Shown: positions 62,160 through 64,000 of the stretch, piece by piece
How positions within the stretch are numbered: the stretch's first letter is position 1
Layout: every line of letters starts with the position of its first letter
Source: Limnephilus marmoratus
Lineage: Eukaryota; Arthropoda; Insecta; Trichoptera; Limnephilidae
Direction of reading: 5' to 3'
NCBI GenBank assembly: GCA_917880885.1
Contig: OU862909.1
Coordinates: 31,432,405 to 31,496,404 of the forward strand
DNA: 64,000 bases
Position numbers and translations under genes: made by a program
Notes under the pieces: generated by a model
The model's input: only the letters and a program-made list of their open reading frames with translations
Databases searched by the model: none
What the model was told of the DNA's origin: nothing

Positions 62160-62807
62160 GAGACTTACAGACAAACTTAAACTTACAGACTTACTTACTT
62201 ACTTTCCAAAGTATTTCGAACCCAATTTTAGCCATAATAGATGTGCACAAATACGTTCAAAAGTGCTCTCTTTTAAATTATTGACCTATTTATATAACAT
62301 TATGTAAATTGAAAAATGTCTCCCGATGTAAAGAAGTCTTGGAATGAATGAATTTGATAGAATCCAATGAGTATATAATATTATTAAGTAGAACTGCCAT
62401 GTAAGATGTAATAATATGTTTCATTGCGACCTTCTTATTTATTTTCAATAAAAACTCATTTCCAATTGAAAACAAATAAAACGCCAATCATCATTATCAT
62501 TTTACAGCTATTCCATCGTGTTTCACAAATTTATAAAATACAACCCTTGTCATAAAGCCCAAAAAAGTGATGGTAATGCAGTTGAAAGCTATAAGGGACA
62601 AGCAATAAGTAATAAACATCGGTTAACAATTACTCACATATTACGGAATACAATAAAGGGAATAATAATTCATTATTCGGCTTTGCCATAAAATAAGTGA
62701 ACAATCATCTACTCCCCGGTAGGTACCTATCCAGACAGTGAGGGTGGCAGGGGCGAATGAGAAGAAATAAAGCAGTATTTTTTTAAAAATAAACTAAATA
62801 ATTTTCT
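62160..62807. other. No recognisable feature
   Basis: A+T-rich with TTACTTACTTACTTTCC near 62190. A 65-codon frame at 62290-62487 (minus) has no motif. Confidence 0.35.
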
Positions 62808-62815
62808 GTTCAAAC

Positions 62816-63559
62816 TAGGGATGTCGTAAAAAAATATAGATATATCGATGTATCGATATTTATTAAAATATCAATATCGACGTCGATATATCGAGGAAAA
62901 AATACCGATACATCGGCCAAATTTTCAAGAGATTTTGCGTTTTTAAAATAATAGTGTATTCAGCTCAGTATTATCAATAGTAATTTTTGTACACAATTTG
63001 CTTTTTTAAATTACAAAAATCTCAATTAAAATTAAGGTATTTTTTATCACTATTCATTTTTATTAAGTAATAATTACCAAAATATCAAAAACTAAAAAGC
63101 TGTCTTCTAACTTATATGTAAACTGAGACGCATACAAAGTTTGTATGCGTCTCAGTAACATTATTCTATTGGCGTATTAATCTGTCAAAAGGGACTTCGT
63201 GTTCGGAACAAGGTATAGTCAATAATCATAGATACATTTCTATGTATGTACCTACACACATGAGATAGTATTGGTGATCACAAATACTAATGCAAAGACA
63301 ATAGATTTGTAAGCTATTAATAGTTAAAATTTCAACCGCCAGATGTCATGATCCAATACAGTTACTTTTTTCCGTTCGTTCCTATACGGTTTTGGATTCT
63401 AGTGACTTTAAATACATAAATTTAAAAAAATATCGTTTTTGATACAATTTTCGATATTGGATATTTTGTATCGATATATCAGATCAAAATATATCGGCTA
63501 AAAATATCGATATATTGAATTAAAAATATCGATATATCGATACTTTTTCAACAAGCCTA
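62816..63559. mobile_element. hAT-type MITE with ATCGATAT arrays
   Basis: Ends TAGGGATGTCG and, inverse, TAGGCTTGTTG. GTTCAAAC is duplicated exactly at 62808-62815 and 63560-63567 (8 bp, as for hAT). Both subterminal regions are dense in TCGATATATCGAT words: 62838-62920 and 63430-63545. A 17-bp-arm palindrome is at 63122-63156. No transposase. The repeated subterminal words are the sort of sites hAT transposases bind, but that is inference. Confidence 0.88.
63122..63156. repeat. Perfect palindrome, 17-bp arms
   Basis: ACTGAGACGCATACAAA, a single G, then its exact inverse. It lies in the middle of the hAT-type MITE. It could form a hairpin or be a nested tiny insertion. Confidence 0.9.
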
Positions 63560-63567
63560 GTTCAAAC

Positions 63568-63950
63568 CGGAGATAATAAACACATAGATATGGCATAGCG
63601 AACTATAAAAACAGCGCGGTAGATCCAATGAAATTCATGAGCAGAGACCGGAAAATACCTACCTACTTAATTATAAACCATGTACTGAATGGAAAAAAAT
63701 CAAATAAGGAACTACACTATTTGTCAAAATAAACATCACACCTCGATAACAATTCATTTTTCAAACATCTTCCGGCAGATAGGTACTATTGTATTGATTA
63801 TTCTGATTTGACAGCTCTAGTACAATCCTCGCTCATGCCAACTATGGCGGGATAAACCTTAAACCGGAAACGGAACACACAAACAAATTTAGAGACCGAT
63901 GAAATGCTAAACGGTCGAGGTAAGAAGTACTTCGCCACGCTCAGTCGATA
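63568..63950. other. No recognisable feature
   Basis: Unplaced sequence up to the SINE domain at the window edge. Confidence 0.35.
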
Positions 63951-63954
63951 AAAA

Positions 63955-64000
63955 CATTTGTGTGCAGTTCACACGTGGTAGAAATGAAACCTTCAGAAAA
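63955..64000 (-). mobile_element. SINE family T 3' domain (window edge)
   Basis: The minus strand reads CTGAAGGTTTCATTTCTACC and ACGTGTGAACTGCACAC, as in the SINE ends at 36548-36594 and 45868-45925. The rest lies outside the window or is missing. Confidence 0.45.

Overview
This is insect nuclear DNA and almost certainly lepidopteran. It is A+T-rich and full of the TAGGTACCTA and AGGTTAGG-type words common in moths and butterflies. It carries a mariner with the TTAGGTCC-type terminal repeat known from moths, several non-LTR retrotransposon (LINE) families, Penelope-like elements, Helitron-like ends and tRNA-derived SINEs. No bacterial, plasmid or CRISPR structure is present. Only two pieces look like ordinary host genes: a two-exon gene start at 43868-44682 (minus) and a possible last coding exon at 59523-59623 (plus). 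Nearly everything else recognisable is a mobile element, often nested. The species and chromosome cannot be fixed from the sequence; a heterochromatic or W-linked location is possible but unproven.

Layout. 0.1-1.5 kb: old LINE-A fragment split by a Harbinger-type MITE. 2.3-3.1 kb: decayed LINE reverse transcriptase. 3.4-10.5 kb: MITEs, SINEs, a Helitron-like 5' end, a palindrome with a tRNA-like loop, a Penelope terminal piece with a hammerhead-like motif, and about 2.7 kb of apparently unique DNA. 10.57-17.05 kb: a full-length LINE (LINE-D, minus) with an intact PHD-finger ORF1, an intact endonuclease/reverse-transcriptase ORF2, and between them a 482-codon open frame made largely of a ~246-bp tandem repeat. 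17.3-25.1 kb: two opposite copies of a ~0.8-kb MITE, the left one split by a near-full-length LINE-A that is itself split by a perfect palindromic MITE. 25.4-26.4 kb: LINE-A 5' fragment and a long CCCCAT microsatellite. 28.4-31.1 kb: decayed LINE-E riddled with later insertions. 31.5-34.0 kb: Harbinger element split by a LINE-A copy. 35.1-36.8 kb: probable TIR element with a chimeric SINE. 38.3-40.0 kb: head-to-head Penelope-like pair with a GIY-YIG endonuclease and twin hammerhead-like motifs. 41.4-43.4 kb: RNase H-type LINE tail hit by a hAT element, itself hit by a LINE-A derivative. 46.0-47.8 kb: MITE split by LINE-G. 52.6-57.0 kb: Helitron-like element with a SINE in it, RTE tail, LINE-A derivative and a LINE-A remnant split by a MITE. 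57.8-64.0 kb: LINE-E piece, a hammerhead-bearing palindrome, an internally deleted mariner, LINE-F, and a hAT MITE with an exact 8-bp target duplication.

Interactions. LINE-A is the central family. It appears as a parent copy (17528-21288), truncated copies (135-1480, 29388-29996, 31831-33084, 56135-56490), a 5'-end fragment (25445-25670), and short derivatives that join its 5' leader to its 3' hairpin and A-tail (22416-22751, 42986-43319, 55631-56027, 38023-38180). Intact LINE-A copies give the empty target site for three MITE insertions, so insertion order can be read inside the window. The most unusual items are the LINE-A derivatives, the hammerhead-like motifs in the Penelope-type and palindromic repeats, the three-frame LINE-D, and the palindrome that encloses a tRNA-like sequence.
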